Shown one piece after another: positions 9,131-18,271 of a DNA stretch of 64,000 nt (position 1 is the first letter of the stretch; each line of letters opens with the position of its first letter). The notes beneath the pieces were generated by a model. The model saw only the letters and a list, made by a program, of their open reading frames with translations. It searched no databases and was not told the origin of the DNA. The DNA lies in assembly GCA_040768905.1 (NCBI GenBank), contig JAXGMA010000001.1:558001-622000 (forward strand). The letters run 5' to 3'. The stretch is from SZUA-584 sp040768905 (GTDB lineage: Bacteria; Bacillota; Clostridia; Christensenellales; SZUA-584). Position numbers and translations under genes: made by a program.

Positions 9131-10639
9131 ATGGATAAAAACATTTGCCGTTGTTTTGATGCGCTGCCAGTCCCGGTTTTGATCATAAGAAAAAAAGAGA
9201 GCAGTTTGTTATATGTGAATCTGGAGGCCAAAAAATACGGGTTTGCATGCGGGGTTGATTTTTTCGACATATGGCAGGACAAAGAAAATTTCTTAGCTTT
9301 ACAAAACGGAGCCATGACACAATGTACAGCTAAAATGAAGTTAAAGTGTGGCTGCCTTTCAGCAGAGATCACTGTCAGCCAAATAAATTTTCAGAATGAA
9401 CCGTGTCTTGTTGGTGTGTTGACGCGTATCGAACCATACGAACGGACAAACGTAAATACAGTCATCCTAAAGATCTGCGATCTGTTCATTGACGGCCACA
9501 AGCAGCCCCTTCTGGCTTGGCTGCATCTTACAGCCCGATTTGCGGGGGCTTTTTATGCTGCGTTGTATGAGAAAACAAAGGAGAGATATCTGATAAAAGG
9601 TGAATGGAGGCAGAGACGAAGCGTCTGTGTACCCATTCTTTGCGCTGGTTTTGATGAAAATGCCGACAGCGAAATGGAAAGACAAAAAAGATTAAGGGAC
9701 GCGCCCGATGCCATATATATACCTTATACAAAAAAATGCGGCACACAAAGCGCAGCACTCTATTTTTTTGATCATCGTGTGGATCCAAAGCTTTTTGGTG
9801 AGCTTGAGAAATGCTTGTTGCTGTTAAAAGCATTATTACCGGAACAACATGGCAAATCACAGGCTGCCTTGATAAAAAAGGGCCTTGACGCGCTGCCTGA
9901 GGGTTTCGCGCTATGGAACGCAGCGTCGATGCGGCTCTTGTATAAAAACAAAGCCTACGAATCGCTTTTTAAAGACCTGAATGCCCTTATGATCAGCGGG
10001 CAGCTGCGTGCAGATATGCGTGCCGGCAAGCGCCGTTTGTGCGAATATACGGATCAGCAGGGGCATAGTTATGCTATCGCCCATCATGCAGTAAGGGGCG
10101 GCCCAAAAACGTTTGTCGCGACCTTGGTTTCGGATGTCACCGGATTCAGGTATGCGGAAAAAAGACTGGAGAAGATGGCAAGGACGGACACCCTGACAGG
10201 GCTGATGAACAGGCGCGCAGGTATCGAAAAACTGCATGAGGTATACGCACAATGCAAAGGAAAACGGCTGCCGCTGACTGTCTGTTTTGCGGACATCGAC
10301 GGACTAAAGCATATCAATGACACTTGCGGCCATGACCAAGGGGACAAGCTGATACGCTTAGCTGCCGATATGCTGCAAAACCATGTGGAAGAGATCGGCT
10401 ATGTCTGCCGTCTCGGCGGCGATGAGTTCGTCCTCATATTGCCGGGAATAAGGCCAGCGCAGGCGCGCCTGCTTGCGATACGAATAGAGAAGGCTGTGGC
10501 CAAACACCAAATCAACGGGGGCATATCATTAAGTTTTGGTTTTACTGAGGCTGTTTATACGCCGGATGAAAATGCCGATACGCTAATCAGCAGTGCGGAT
10601 ATTGATATGTATAAAGAAAAACGCAAAAGAATCAGGTAA
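9131..10639 (+). CDS. Diguanylate cyclase with PAS/GAF-like sensor region (GGDEF)
   Basis: 502 aa from ATG 9131 (AAGGA at 9116-9120); a TTG at 9110 is in frame but has no good site. The C-terminal GGDEF domain begins at about residue 340 (ARTDTLTGLMNRR, FADIDGLKHINDTCGH) and has the intact active site RLGGDEF. The usual RxxD inhibitory site before it is absent (the sequence there is VEEIGYVCRL), so product inhibition may be lacking. N-terminal parts resemble PAS (about 10-100, PVPVLIIRKK) and GAF (about 115-245) sensor folds, with another PAS-like segment near 255-335. No membrane segment is seen, so it is probably a cytoplasmic sensor making c-di-GMP. It is convergent with metF, with no gap. 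Confidence 0.85.
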   Translation: MDKNICRCFDALPVPVLIIRKKESSLLYVNLEAKKYGFACGVDFFDIWQDKENFLALQNGAMTQCTAKMKLKCGCLSAEITVSQINFQNEPCLVGVLTRIEPYERTNVNTVILKICDLFIDGHKQPLLAWLHLTARFAGAFYAALYEKTKERYLIKGEWRQRRSVCVPILCAGFDENADSEMERQKRLRDAPDAIYIPYTKKCGTQSAALYFFDHRVDPKLFGELEKCLLLLKALLPEQHGKSQAALIKKGLDALPEGFALWNAASMRLLYKNKAYESLFKDLNALMISGQLRADMRAGKRRLCEYTDQQGHSYAIAHHAVRGGPKTFVATLVSDVTGFRYAEKRLEKMARTDTLTGLMNRRAGIEKLHEVYAQCKGKRLPLTVCFADIDGLKHINDTCGHDQGDKLIRLAADMLQNHVEEIGYVCRLGGDEFVLILPGIRPAQARLLAIRIEKAVAKHQINGGISLSFGFTEAVYTPDENADTLISSADIDMYKEKRKRIR

Positions 10640-11509
10640 TCAAACTCTGTTTGAGAGGCCGCTTTGAATCAGGAGCTGCTCTATTTCATCGGCTTTGTTC
10701 ATCGTATAAATATGAAATTTATTAATGCCGTGCTGTTTAAGTGCGTCAATCTGACGCACCGCGTATGCAAGCCCGGCTTCTTTAAAGGCTTGCGAATCAT
10801 TGCCGTAAAGGCTGACAATTCTGCTTAAACGTGCCGGCAAGGAGCATGCAGAGAGCAGTGCCATTTTAATGATCTGGTTTGGACTTAAAACAGGCATGAT
10901 GCCAACGGAAACGGGCGTGCGTATGCCTTCTTTATAGAGTTTTTCAAAAAACTCCGCGATGGCATTTTCATCGAAACACAGCTGTGTGACAAAAAAGTCC
11001 GCGCCGGCCTCGGCTTTGCGCCTAAGGTTTGCAATATCTTCTTCAAGAGACGCCGCTTCGTAATGCGTCTCAGGGTAAGCCGCTGCGCCGATGGTAAAAC
11101 CGCCGCGCTTTTTGATCTGGCCGATCAAATCGCTTGCATAGGAAAAATGCATGAAAGCATCAGACCTGTTCATGCCTTCAGGCACATCGCCGCGCAGCGC
11201 AAGCACATTGCGGATGCCTTTTGAAGCAAGCGCGTCAAGCACGCTGTCGATTTGCTGCACATCTGCGCCCACACACGTCAAATGCGCAATCGCCTCCAAT
11301 TCCATATCATGAACATGGGATGCCACCTCGATGGTGCGGCCCTGGTTGCTGCCGCCTGCTCCGTAGGTGACACTGGCAAACAATGGTGAAAACACCGACA
11401 GCTTTTCTATAGCGCCATACACGGAATCAAGAGGCATACTGGGCTTGGGCGGGAAAAACTCAAGTGAAAAAGCGGCTTTTTTGGATGTCAGATGGTCAAT
11501 GATATGCAT
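10640..11509 (-). CDS. metF: Methylenetetrahydrofolate reductase
   Basis: 289 aa, family length. It reduces 5,10-methylene-THF to 5-methyl-THF, the methyl donor for methionine synthase. Motifs: SLEFFPPKP at the N-terminus, SVTYGAGGSN, LTCVGAD, VLALRGDVPEG, FFVTQLCFD and VGIMPVLS. The ATG has AGGAG 5 nt upstream. It is divergent from the methionine synthase genes, which take its product. No MetV-type zinc subunit gene is adjacent. Confidence 0.95.
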   Translation of the reverse strand: MHIIDHLTSKKAAFSLEFFPPKPSMPLDSVYGAIEKLSVFSPLFASVTYGAGGSNQGRTIEVASHVHDMELEAIAHLTCVGADVQQIDSVLDALASKGIRNVLALRGDVPEGMNRSDAFMHFSYASDLIGQIKKRGGFTIGAAAYPETHYEAASLEEDIANLRRKAEAGADFFVTQLCFDENAIAEFFEKLYKEGIRTPVSVGIMPVLSPNQIIKMALLSACSLPARLSRIVSLYGNDSQAFKEAGLAYAVRQIDALKQHGINKFHIYTMNKADEIEQLLIQSGLSNRV

Positions 11510-11583
11510 GGTTCGCTCCTGTCATTGCGTCGGCTGTTCAAATCGTAATTATTTAAACATATACATACACAATTTGCAAGTGG

Positions 11584-11612
11584 TTGAATATTAAAAGCAG
11601 GTGGTGTATGAT
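11584..11612 (+). promoter_or_regulatory. Promoter of the metH operon
   Basis: TTGAAT (11584-11589), 17-bp spacer, TATGAT (11607-11612). Transcription would start near 11619, leaving a short leader with GAGGT before the ATG at 11631. No SAM or cobalamin riboswitch is present in the 120-bp gap. Confidence 0.65.
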
Positions 11613-11630
11613 AGCATCTGAGGTAAAAAA

Positions 11631-12233
11631 ATGGAGCAGTTTGCGTATATTCCGTATACACCAGGCAAAGAAAACGTGATGCGCAGAATGGGCGCAAAAG
11701 GGGCGCAGATGCCCAAAGACATTGAGCGTGAGATCAACACGCTGATGGATTATGCGCAAACGGTTTTTCACGTGAGCGGAAAAGCGCTTGTATTGCCTGT
11801 GACAGTCTCGCGGCAAGGGTTGATAGAAATAAACGGAGAGATCATCACATCGGAAAAGCTCAAAGGCTTGCTGCGTTCAAGCACAGAGGCCTACCTGATG
11901 TGTGCGGCGCTTTCAGCCTCCAATGTGGAGAAGATCAACGAGGCCATGATGCAGGGAGAAGGGCTCAAAGCGTTGGTGCTGGATGCCTACGCTTCGGAGT
12001 GTGTGGACGGAGCTTTGGGTGTGATCGCGGCCAAAAAGAATGCAGCATTGCGGCGCGTGGGCAAAAAACTGACCAAGCACCGCTTCAGCGCAGGCTACGG
12101 GGACCTTGATATTGCGTATCAAAGGTTATTCTATGGATGGCTCAAGATGCATACGCTGGGCGTTGATCTTAATGACAAATATATGCTTTCTCCGGAAAAG
12201 TCGGTGATCGCCATAGCGGGGGTGGAAGGATGA
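11631..12233 (+). CDS. Methionine synthase reactivation-domain protein (stand-alone)
   Basis: 200 aa. It resembles the C-terminal AdoMet-binding activation domain of MetH, here as a separate gene. It should help remethylate oxidised cobalamin on MetH using AdoMet and an electron donor. Clues: similar overall layout (Y.RMGA..G..MP..I..EI, SS.EAYLMCAALS, DAYASE.VDGA, RFSAGYGDLDIAYQ..LF, L.D.YMLSPEKSVIAI.G) and its place directly before metH, whose product lacks this domain. The stop overlaps the metH start (ATGA at 12230-12233). The classic RxxPGYP motif of MetH is degenerate (RFSAGYGD). Confidence 0.8.
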   Translation: MEQFAYIPYTPGKENVMRRMGAKGAQMPKDIEREINTLMDYAQTVFHVSGKALVLPVTVSRQGLIEINGEIITSEKLKGLLRSSTEAYLMCAALSASNVEKINEAMMQGEGLKALVLDAYASECVDGALGVIAAKKNAALRRVGKKLTKHRFSAGYGDLDIAYQRLFYGWLKMHTLGVDLNDKYMLSPEKSVIAIAGVEG

Positions 12234-14602
12234 AGAAAGTCGACGGTCTTTCTTTTTTGGAATATATAAAAGAGCGTTTGCTGGTGCTTGACGGTTCAAC
12301 AGGGACTCTTCTGCAGAAAAACGGCATGAAACCGGGCGTTTGCACCGAACTTTTCGCGCTGGAAAATAAAGATATACTGCTTGATATACAGCGGCAATAT
12401 TTGTCCGCAGGGTCTCGCGCCATCTATACCTGTACTTTGGGTGCCAACGCAAAAAAGCTTGAGGATTTTGGCCTGCAGAAGGAGACAGAGCGCATCAATA
12501 CGCAGCTCGCGCGCATTTCAGCAGAGCTCGCAGGCAACAGGGCTTTTGTCGGCGGTGATGTCAGCCCCACAGGCGCTTTTTTGCAGCCGCTTGGAGAATT
12601 GGCTTTTGAAGACGCTGTGGATATCTATAAGCAGCAGATCAAAGCGCTCGAAGCCGGCGGTGTGGATTTTATCGCCATTGAAACCATGATCGATATTTCG
12701 GAGGCCAGAGCAGCCGTGATCGCGGCAAAGGAAGCCTGCAGCCTGCCGGTGGTGGTCAGTATGACGTTTGATGTTCACGGGCGCACGCTGACGGGCACAG
12801 GACCAGAGGCTGTAGCCATCGCCCTTATTAGCGCGGGCGCAGATGCGGTGGGCGTTAACTGTTCGACCGGCCCGGAGCAAATGCTTCCGATCGTGAAAAA
12901 GATGAAACAGGTTTCATCCGTGCCTCTCATCGTCAAGCCGAATGCTGGCATGCCCACGGTGAAAGACGGTAAGACTGTTTTTGATCTTTCCTGCGAAGCT
13001 TTCAGGGCTTTTATCGCGCCGCTTTGCGACGCGGGCGCGAACCTGATTGGCGGCTGCTGCGGCACCGACCCTGAGTATGTCCGGGCAATCGCGCAGGAGA
13101 CAGCTGGCAGAAAGCCGCAAATGTGGCTCAGTTCGCTGCCTTCTGCGGTGACATCTGTCAGTGAAACGGTGGTTTTCGGCGAAGGGTTGCGCGTGATCGG
13201 CGAGCGCATCAACCCGACCGGCAAAGAGAAACTCAAGCAGGCGATACTCTCGGGAGACCTCGGCATTGTGCTTGATATGGCTTATGAGCAAAAAGCGGGC
13301 GGCGCGCACATCCTAGACGTCAACATGGGAGTGCCTGGCGCTGACGAAATGGCCGCCATGACAAACGCTTTGGAGCTCTTATCCGTGCACACCAAATTGC
13401 CGCTATGCATCGATTCTTCCGATCCGAATGTGATCGCGCAGGCGCTGCGCATTTATCCGGGACGCGCGCTTGTCAATTCGCTGTCCACAAAGGCTAAGCA
13501 TATAGAGCAGCTGCTGCCTGTCATCAAAAAATATGCACCGATGTTCATATTGCTGCCGATAGGCGATGATGGCGTGCCTGCCACGGCTGGGGAACGTATC
13601 GAAGAGGTCAAAAAGGCATACGAAACGTTAAAGGCTGCAGGCATCGGCAAAGAGAGCATGCTGATTGATGGGCTGGTCATGGCCGTATCGTCAGATCCGG
13701 GTGCCGCCAAAGAGACGCTCGAGTTTGTAAAATGGTGCAAAGAGAATGGATTTTTCACCGTGCTTGGGATATCCAACGGTTCCTTCGGGCTGCCCGAACG
13801 CGGCTTTATCAATGCGGCGTATCTCATATCGGCAATGGCCAACGGCCTGTCTGCCGCTATCTTAAATCCGATCGACGGGCAGTTGATGGGGATCGGGCTT
13901 GCCGCCGAGGCGCTGTCGGGGCGGGACATCGGCTTTGAGCGCTATTTAAAGCGTTATGCCAGTGCGCAGCCGGTACAAACGGCTGACAGTATCTATGAAG
14001 CCGTGCTCACAGGCAAAAAGAACACCGTGACGGCTCTTATTGATAAACAGATGCTTAAGGGCGAAACGCCCCAAAATATCATCGATACGATGATCATACC
14101 GGCACTCAATGAGGTGGGGGCGCGTTTTGAGGCGCGTACGTATTTTCTTCCCCAGCTCATTTACAGTGCGGAAGCCGCACGCGAGGCGTTTGATTACTTA
14201 GAGAAGCATTTTGCTGTCACCAATTCGAAAGGGGACAAAAAGACAGTCATTATTGCGACAGTGCGTGGAGACATACACGATATCGGTAAAAACCTTGTCG
14301 CGATGCTGCTGCGCAACCACGGCTTCGAAGTTATAGACCTTGGCAAAGACGTCCCGGCAGAAAAAATAGTGCAAGCTGCCAAAAAGCATGGAGCGCATAT
14401 CATTGCGTTGTCGGCCTTGATCACGACAACGGCCAGTGAAATGGAGCACGTGATCGCGCTCGTAAAAAAAAGCGGCCTTCCGGCAAAGGTGCTGGCAGGC
14501 GGTGCGGTGATAACTGAAGATTATGCCAGAAGCATAGGCGCTGACGGCTATGCCCCCGACGCGGCGGGCGCAGTCAAAAAAGCGTTTGAGCTGCTGGAAT
14601 AA
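12230..14602 (+). CDS. metH: Cobalamin-dependent methionine synthase (short form)
   Basis: 790 aa; full-length MetH is about 1200 because it also carries the activation domain, encoded here by the gene upstream. It transfers methyl from 5-methyl-THF to homocysteine. Domains: homocysteine/zinc domain (1-300) with LVLDGSTGTLLQ and zinc ligands in GVNCSTGPEQM and GGCCGTDPEYVRA; pterin domain (about 320-570) starting at IGERINPTGKEKLK; helical cap (about 590-665); B12 domain (about 670-790) with DIHDIGKNLV supplying the cobalt-ligating His. It is translationally coupled to the gene before it. Confidence 0.93.
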   Translation: MKKVDGLSFLEYIKERLLVLDGSTGTLLQKNGMKPGVCTELFALENKDILLDIQRQYLSAGSRAIYTCTLGANAKKLEDFGLQKETERINTQLARISAELAGNRAFVGGDVSPTGAFLQPLGELAFEDAVDIYKQQIKALEAGGVDFIAIETMIDISEARAAVIAAKEACSLPVVVSMTFDVHGRTLTGTGPEAVAIALISAGADAVGVNCSTGPEQMLPIVKKMKQVSSVPLIVKPNAGMPTVKDGKTVFDLSCEAFRAFIAPLCDAGANLIGGCCGTDPEYVRAIAQETAGRKPQMWLSSLPSAVTSVSETVVFGEGLRVIGERINPTGKEKLKQAILSGDLGIVLDMAYEQKAGGAHILDVNMGVPGADEMAAMTNALELLSVHTKLPLCIDSSDPNVIAQALRIYPGRALVNSLSTKAKHIEQLLPVIKKYAPMFILLPIGDDGVPATAGERIEEVKKAYETLKAAGIGKESMLIDGLVMAVSSDPGAAKETLEFVKWCKENGFFTVLGISNGSFGLPERGFINAAYLISAMANGLSAAILNPIDGQLMGIGLAAEALSGRDIGFERYLKRYASAQPVQTADSIYEAVLTGKKNTVTALIDKQMLKGETPQNIIDTMIIPALNEVGARFEARTYFLPQLIYSAEAAREAFDYLEKHFAVTNSKGDKKTVIIATVRGDIHDIGKNLVAMLLRNHGFEVIDLGKDVPAEKIVQAAKKHGAHIIALSALITTTASEMEHVIALVKKSGLPAKVLAGGAVITEDYARSIGADGYAPDAAGAVKKAFELLE

Positions 14603-14622
14603 AATATTTTTTGGAGATAAAA

Positions 14623-15366
14623 ATGAGAATAGAAGTTGATACACATACGCATACGGTGCTTTCCGGGCATGCACATTCGACGCTGCTGGAAAATGCAGCT
14701 GCAGCCGCAAAGATCGGGCTTAAGGGTTTTGTGCTGACGGATCACGGGCCTGCGATGCAAGCCGCGCCGCCGGAATTCAACGTGCTGACTTATCCTTTCT
14801 TGCCCCGCCACATCGACGGAGTGCGTGTTTATCCGGGGCTGGAGGCCAACATCATCGATTTATACGGCGGAATGGATGTGCGCAATGAATACCTTAAGTC
14901 AGTTGATTTTGTGATCGCGGCACTGCATGATGTCGTGATGCGGTCAGTCGGCAAAAAGGCGGATACACAGGCCTCGATAGGCGCGCTGCACAATCCGCAT
15001 GTGGATATGCTCGCACATCCCGACAGCCCTTCCTATATGCTTGACTACGAGGCTGTCGTCAAAGCGGCGGCACAGAACGGAAAACTGCTTGAAGTCAATG
15101 ACCAGTCTTTCAGTTTCCGGCCCGGCGGGATCACCAATGCGGTCAGGTATCTGGCACTATGTAAGCGTTACGGTGTGCGGGTGGCAGTTTCGAGCGATGC
15201 GCACTTTGCTTATAACTTGGGGCGCCATTCTGTAGCCTTGCGCATACTGGAAGAGAATGATTTTCCGGATGAGCTGATCGTTAATCTGACAATGGAGCGC
15301 TTTGAAAAATACCTGCTTGAACGTCAAAAAAGACTTGTGCACAAAGAATCCTGCAAAACACCATAG
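14623..15366 (+). CDS. PHP-domain phosphoesterase (YcdX-like)
   Basis: 247 aa from ATG 14623 (GGAG at 14613-14616). PHP metal-binding motifs: DTHTHTVLSGHAHST, LTDHGPAM, GLEANIID, HPD (DMLAHPDSPSY) and SSDAHFAYNLG. The set matches the YcdX/YcdX-like phosphatase branch; length is right at about 245. The substrate is not evident. It follows metH by 20 bp and is probably in the same transcript. Confidence 0.82.
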   Translation: MRIEVDTHTHTVLSGHAHSTLLENAAAAAKIGLKGFVLTDHGPAMQAAPPEFNVLTYPFLPRHIDGVRVYPGLEANIIDLYGGMDVRNEYLKSVDFVIAALHDVVMRSVGKKADTQASIGALHNPHVDMLAHPDSPSYMLDYEAVVKAAAQNGKLLEVNDQSFSFRPGGITNAVRYLALCKRYGVRVAVSSDAHFAYNLGRHSVALRILEENDFPDELIVNLTMERFEKYLLERQKRLVHKESCKTP

Positions 15367-15391
15367 AATACAGACTTATACTATGTTAGTA

Positions 15392-15420
15392 TAAATGCGT
15401 TCATACTTTGGACGCATTTA
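15392..15420 (+). terminator. Terminator after PHP gene
   Basis: TAAATGCGT (15392-15400) pairs with ACGCATTTA (15412-15420), followed by a T-rich stretch (TATTTTATT). It lies about 25 bp after the PHP stop codon. Confidence 0.65.
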
Positions 15421-15477
15421 TATTTTATTGTACACTTTAGTGTGATTTTGAGCGCAAAGCGGTCAAAATCAAATAAA

Positions 15478-15496
15478 CCCCCGGCTATGCCGGGGG
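15478..15496 (+). repeat. IS200 left-end hairpin
   Basis: CCCCCGGC TAT GCCGGGGG, a perfect 8-bp stem with a 3-nt loop. It shares the GGC-TA-GCC core with the right-end hairpin and is the likely TnpA recognition structure. Confidence 0.7.
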
Positions 15497-15585
15497 AAGA
15501 CAGCGAGCTTTAGCTTCAAGCAAATACCTCCTATGTTAAAATGATGAGGTTTGCCGACCGCATCAAAAACAAAGGAGGCAGTCCA

Positions 15586-16056
15586 ATGGACAAGAATAGT
15601 CTAGCACATACTATGTGGGAATGTAAGTATCACATTGTGTTTGCGCCGAAATACAGAAGACAAGTCATCTATGGGAAGCTGAAGAAAGACATAGGGAAAA
15701 TCTTGCGGGAGCTGTGTGACAGAAAGGGGATAGAAATAATCGAAGCAGAGCTATGCCCAGATCATGTACATATGCTAGTGAGAATACCGCCGAAATTGAG
15801 CGTATCTCAGGTAATGGGGTATCTGAAAGGAAAAAGCTCACTAATAATATTTGATAGGCATGCGAATCTGAAATACAAATACGGAAGCAGGCATTTTTGG
15901 TGTAGAGGATACTACGTAGATACGGTTGGGAAAAATGCGAAAAGGATGCAGGAATATATCCGAAGGCAGCTACAGGAAGACGCCACCGCAGATCAGATAA
16001 GCATGAAGGAGTACATTGACCCGTTTACGGGTAAGCCGACGAACAAAGGCAAGTAA
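15586..16056 (+). CDS. tnpA: IS200/IS605-family transposase TnpA (Y1, HUH)
   Basis: 156 aa from ATG 15586, with AAGGAGG at 15572-15578. It has the HUH motif in CPDHVHMLV and the likely catalytic Tyr in MQEYIRRQL; WECKYHIVFAPKYRRQ and RHFWCRGYYVDTVG are typical family blocks. It cuts and joins single-stranded DNA at the element ends. The gene is full length and looks intact, so the element may still be able to move. Confidence 0.95.
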   Translation: MDKNSLAHTMWECKYHIVFAPKYRRQVIYGKLKKDIGKILRELCDRKGIEIIEAELCPDHVHMLVRIPPKLSVSQVMGYLKGKSSLIIFDRHANLKYKYGSRHFWCRGYYVDTVGKNAKRMQEYIRRQLQEDATADQISMKEYIDPFTGKPTNKGK

Positions 16057-16157
16057 CAAGACCCTTTAGGGTCGGCCAGAGAATATTATGCGGTTGGCAA
16101 ACGATTCAATGCGCTTGCAAGCGCAAGCCGGTAACATGCCCTTATAGGGCTAGAGCA

Positions 16158-16180
16158 TACCACCGGCTAAGCCGGTGGTA
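16158..16180 (+). repeat. IS200 right-end hairpin
   Basis: TACCACCGGC TAA GCCGGTGGTA, a perfect 10-bp stem. It ends only 10 bp before the ribosome binding site (16190-16194) of the next gene. Confidence 0.75.
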
Positions 16181-16207
16181 CTGATTTTTGGAGGCATCAA
16201 AAAGAAA

Positions 16208-18271
16208 ATGAATATGGTGACAAGGAAACTTGCCGCGTTAAGAGAAGAAAAAAGCTTTAAGAACCTTTTTTCTCTCATTTGCAGCAACGCAGATGCAGTT
16301 GCTGCCGAGTATGATGACGGAGACGGCATCAAAAAAATAAGCTTTACAGACTACGAGAACATGACCGTATCGGGCGCCTTAGTTCTTGCGCAGAAGCTCA
16401 AAGATGTTGAAAAAAACAGCTTTGTGGGATTGCGCTATGCCAATAACCCGCTTTGGCCTGCTGCCTTCTGGGCTGTGATCCTGGCCGGATACAGACCGCT
16501 GCTTCTTGATGCCAACGCGGATGATACGCAGGTTAGGCATGTGCTGCGCGAGGCGGGTTCGCGCACCATCGTGACAGACACGCCTTTTGGCGTCGGCGGT
16601 GTGATGTGTATATCTCCCAAGGATTTTTTAAATACCAAGGCCGACGATACGGTTTACTTATCTGAGTACGGCAACGCCATCGCACTTTGCACATCCGGCA
16701 CGACATCCACGCCAAAAGTGTATGTTTACAGCGAAGAAGCGATCTGCAACCAGGTGCTGCTGGCGGATTATATCTACAAAAACAACAAAGAGATCATCAA
16801 CGACAAAAGCATCAAGCAGCTTGCATTTTTGCCGTTCCACCATATTTTTGGGCTGATCGCAGTCTATATGTGGTATACCTTTTTTGGCAAAACGTTGGTT
16901 TTTATAAAAAACAGAAACGCGGAAGTCATACTTTCGGCATGCAAACAACACAAGGTCACGCATATATATGCTGTGCCGCTGCTTTGGAACAGCGTGGCGA
17001 AGGGACTATTGCGCAAAGCCAGGCTGCAGGGAGAGAAGACCTATGAAAAGCTCTTGAATGCCAGCGATCTGAGCATCAAAATCCAGCGCCGATTGGGCAG
17101 GTTCGGGCGCAAGCTGGTTTCCGCGGTTTTTTTCAAGAAACTGCAGGACAAGCTTGTGGGCGGCAGCATACAGTTTCTGATCAGCGGCGGCGGGCACATA
17201 CAGCCTGAGACGCTCAAGATCATCAACTCGATAGGATACCCGCTTGTCACGGGCTTTGGCATGACAGAGACAGGTATCGATTCGGTGGAACTGTGCATGC
17301 ATATTGACAGGCGGCTGGACGCGAGTGTCGGCAAACCTTTTTCTCCGATGGAGTACCGCATCGTGTCCTTGTCCGAGGGCGAAAAGGCGGGTGAGCTGCA
17401 GATACGCGGAGACGCTATACATTCCGGGCGCATGGTCGACGGAGTGTACACCGCACGTGAACCGGGCTGGTTTTCCTCCGGCGATATCGCGCGTGAGCAA
17501 GGAGGGCGTTACTATATTGAAGGGCGGTTAAAAGACGTTATCGTGGGTGAATCGGGAGAGAACATTTATCCTGATGAGCTTGAAGACAGCTTTTCTGAGC
17601 TGCCGCATGCCGTGCACATCTGTGTGGCTGGGATCGCCTCGGCAGGCGTTTATGATGATATCACGCTCGTTGTCTATATGGGCGAGGATGTAAAGGACAA
17701 AACGAAGGTAGAAGAGCTTGTCAAGGAAATTTCGCGTATCAACGGCCTGCTGCCGATATACAAAAAGCTAAAAAGAGCGTATCTCTCATTTGATGAACTG
17801 CCGATTGCCAACGGCATCAAGGTACGCAGGCAAAAAGTCAAAGAAGCCCTTATGCGCGGACAAGGCGGATTTGAGGAAATAGATATCCGCAGCAATCTGC
17901 TTTTGCACACGAATGAAAAAAAGGCGGCAACTTCAGAAGGAGATGTTAAGAAAACGGAGTTTTCAGAAATAAAAAGCCGCGTCAGGGAGATTTTTGCGGA
18001 TGTCCTTGACATGGAACAGGCAGATATCAAGGATACGGATCATTTTATCGAGGACCTCGGGGGAGACAGCCTTTTAAGCGTTGGTGTTTTTTCAAAAGCA
18101 GAGGAACTGTACGATGTCATCATCCCGGAGGCCGAATACTTCTCGTGCGTGAGCGTAGATGATTTATCAAAGCTGTTGTACCAAAAACTGCATGACGCCG
18201 GGGAAGGGCGGATAACAGCAAGACTGCAGGGCATTAAGAAGGTCGTCAGCTTTGAACAATCAAGAGAATAA
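16208..18271 (+). CDS. Adenylate-forming enzyme fused to an acyl/peptidyl carrier domain
   Basis: 687 aa from ATG 16208 (GGAGG at 16190-16194, rather far at 13 nt). The AMP-binding domain spans about 1-560: phosphate loop ALCTSGTTSTPKVYVY (near 158), ISGGGHIQPETL, TGFGMTETGI, SGDIAREQGGRYYIEGRLKD and IANGIKVRRQKV. A carrier domain follows (about 585-660) with the phosphopantetheine site GGDSL (Ser near 620). It should activate an acyl or aminoacyl group and load it onto its own carrier. No condensation, reductase or thioesterase partner is adjacent, so the substrate and acceptor are unknown. The IS200 element sits directly upstream and may have replaced its promoter. Confidence 0.8.
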   Translation: MNMVTRKLAALREEKSFKNLFSLICSNADAVAAEYDDGDGIKKISFTDYENMTVSGALVLAQKLKDVEKNSFVGLRYANNPLWPAAFWAVILAGYRPLLLDANADDTQVRHVLREAGSRTIVTDTPFGVGGVMCISPKDFLNTKADDTVYLSEYGNAIALCTSGTTSTPKVYVYSEEAICNQVLLADYIYKNNKEIINDKSIKQLAFLPFHHIFGLIAVYMWYTFFGKTLVFIKNRNAEVILSACKQHKVTHIYAVPLLWNSVAKGLLRKARLQGEKTYEKLLNASDLSIKIQRRLGRFGRKLVSAVFFKKLQDKLVGGSIQFLISGGGHIQPETLKIINSIGYPLVTGFGMTETGIDSVELCMHIDRRLDASVGKPFSPMEYRIVSLSEGEKAGELQIRGDAIHSGRMVDGVYTAREPGWFSSGDIAREQGGRYYIEGRLKDVIVGESGENIYPDELEDSFSELPHAVHICVAGIASAGVYDDITLVVYMGEDVKDKTKVEELVKEISRINGLLPIYKKLKRAYLSFDELPIANGIKVRRQKVKEALMRGQGGFEEIDIRSNLLLHTNEKKAATSEGDVKKTEFSEIKSRVREIFADVLDMEQADIKDTDHFIEDLGGDSLLSVGVFSKAEELYDVIIPEAEYFSCVSVDDLSKLLYQKLHDAGEGRITARLQGIKKVVSFEQSRE

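Larger units (their letters stand above)
15425..16185 (+). mobile_element. IS200-type insertion sequence
   Basis: About 0.75 kb with a Y1 transposase gene, no tnpB, and a subterminal hairpin at each end: left 15478-15496 (8-bp stem, TAT loop) and right 16158-16180 (10-bp stem, TAA loop). Inside, after the gene, are three more palindromes (16061-16074, 16112-16125, 16138-16150). IS200/IS605 elements have hairpin ends and no terminal inverted repeats or target duplications, as here. Exact ends are not defined. Confidence 0.75.
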
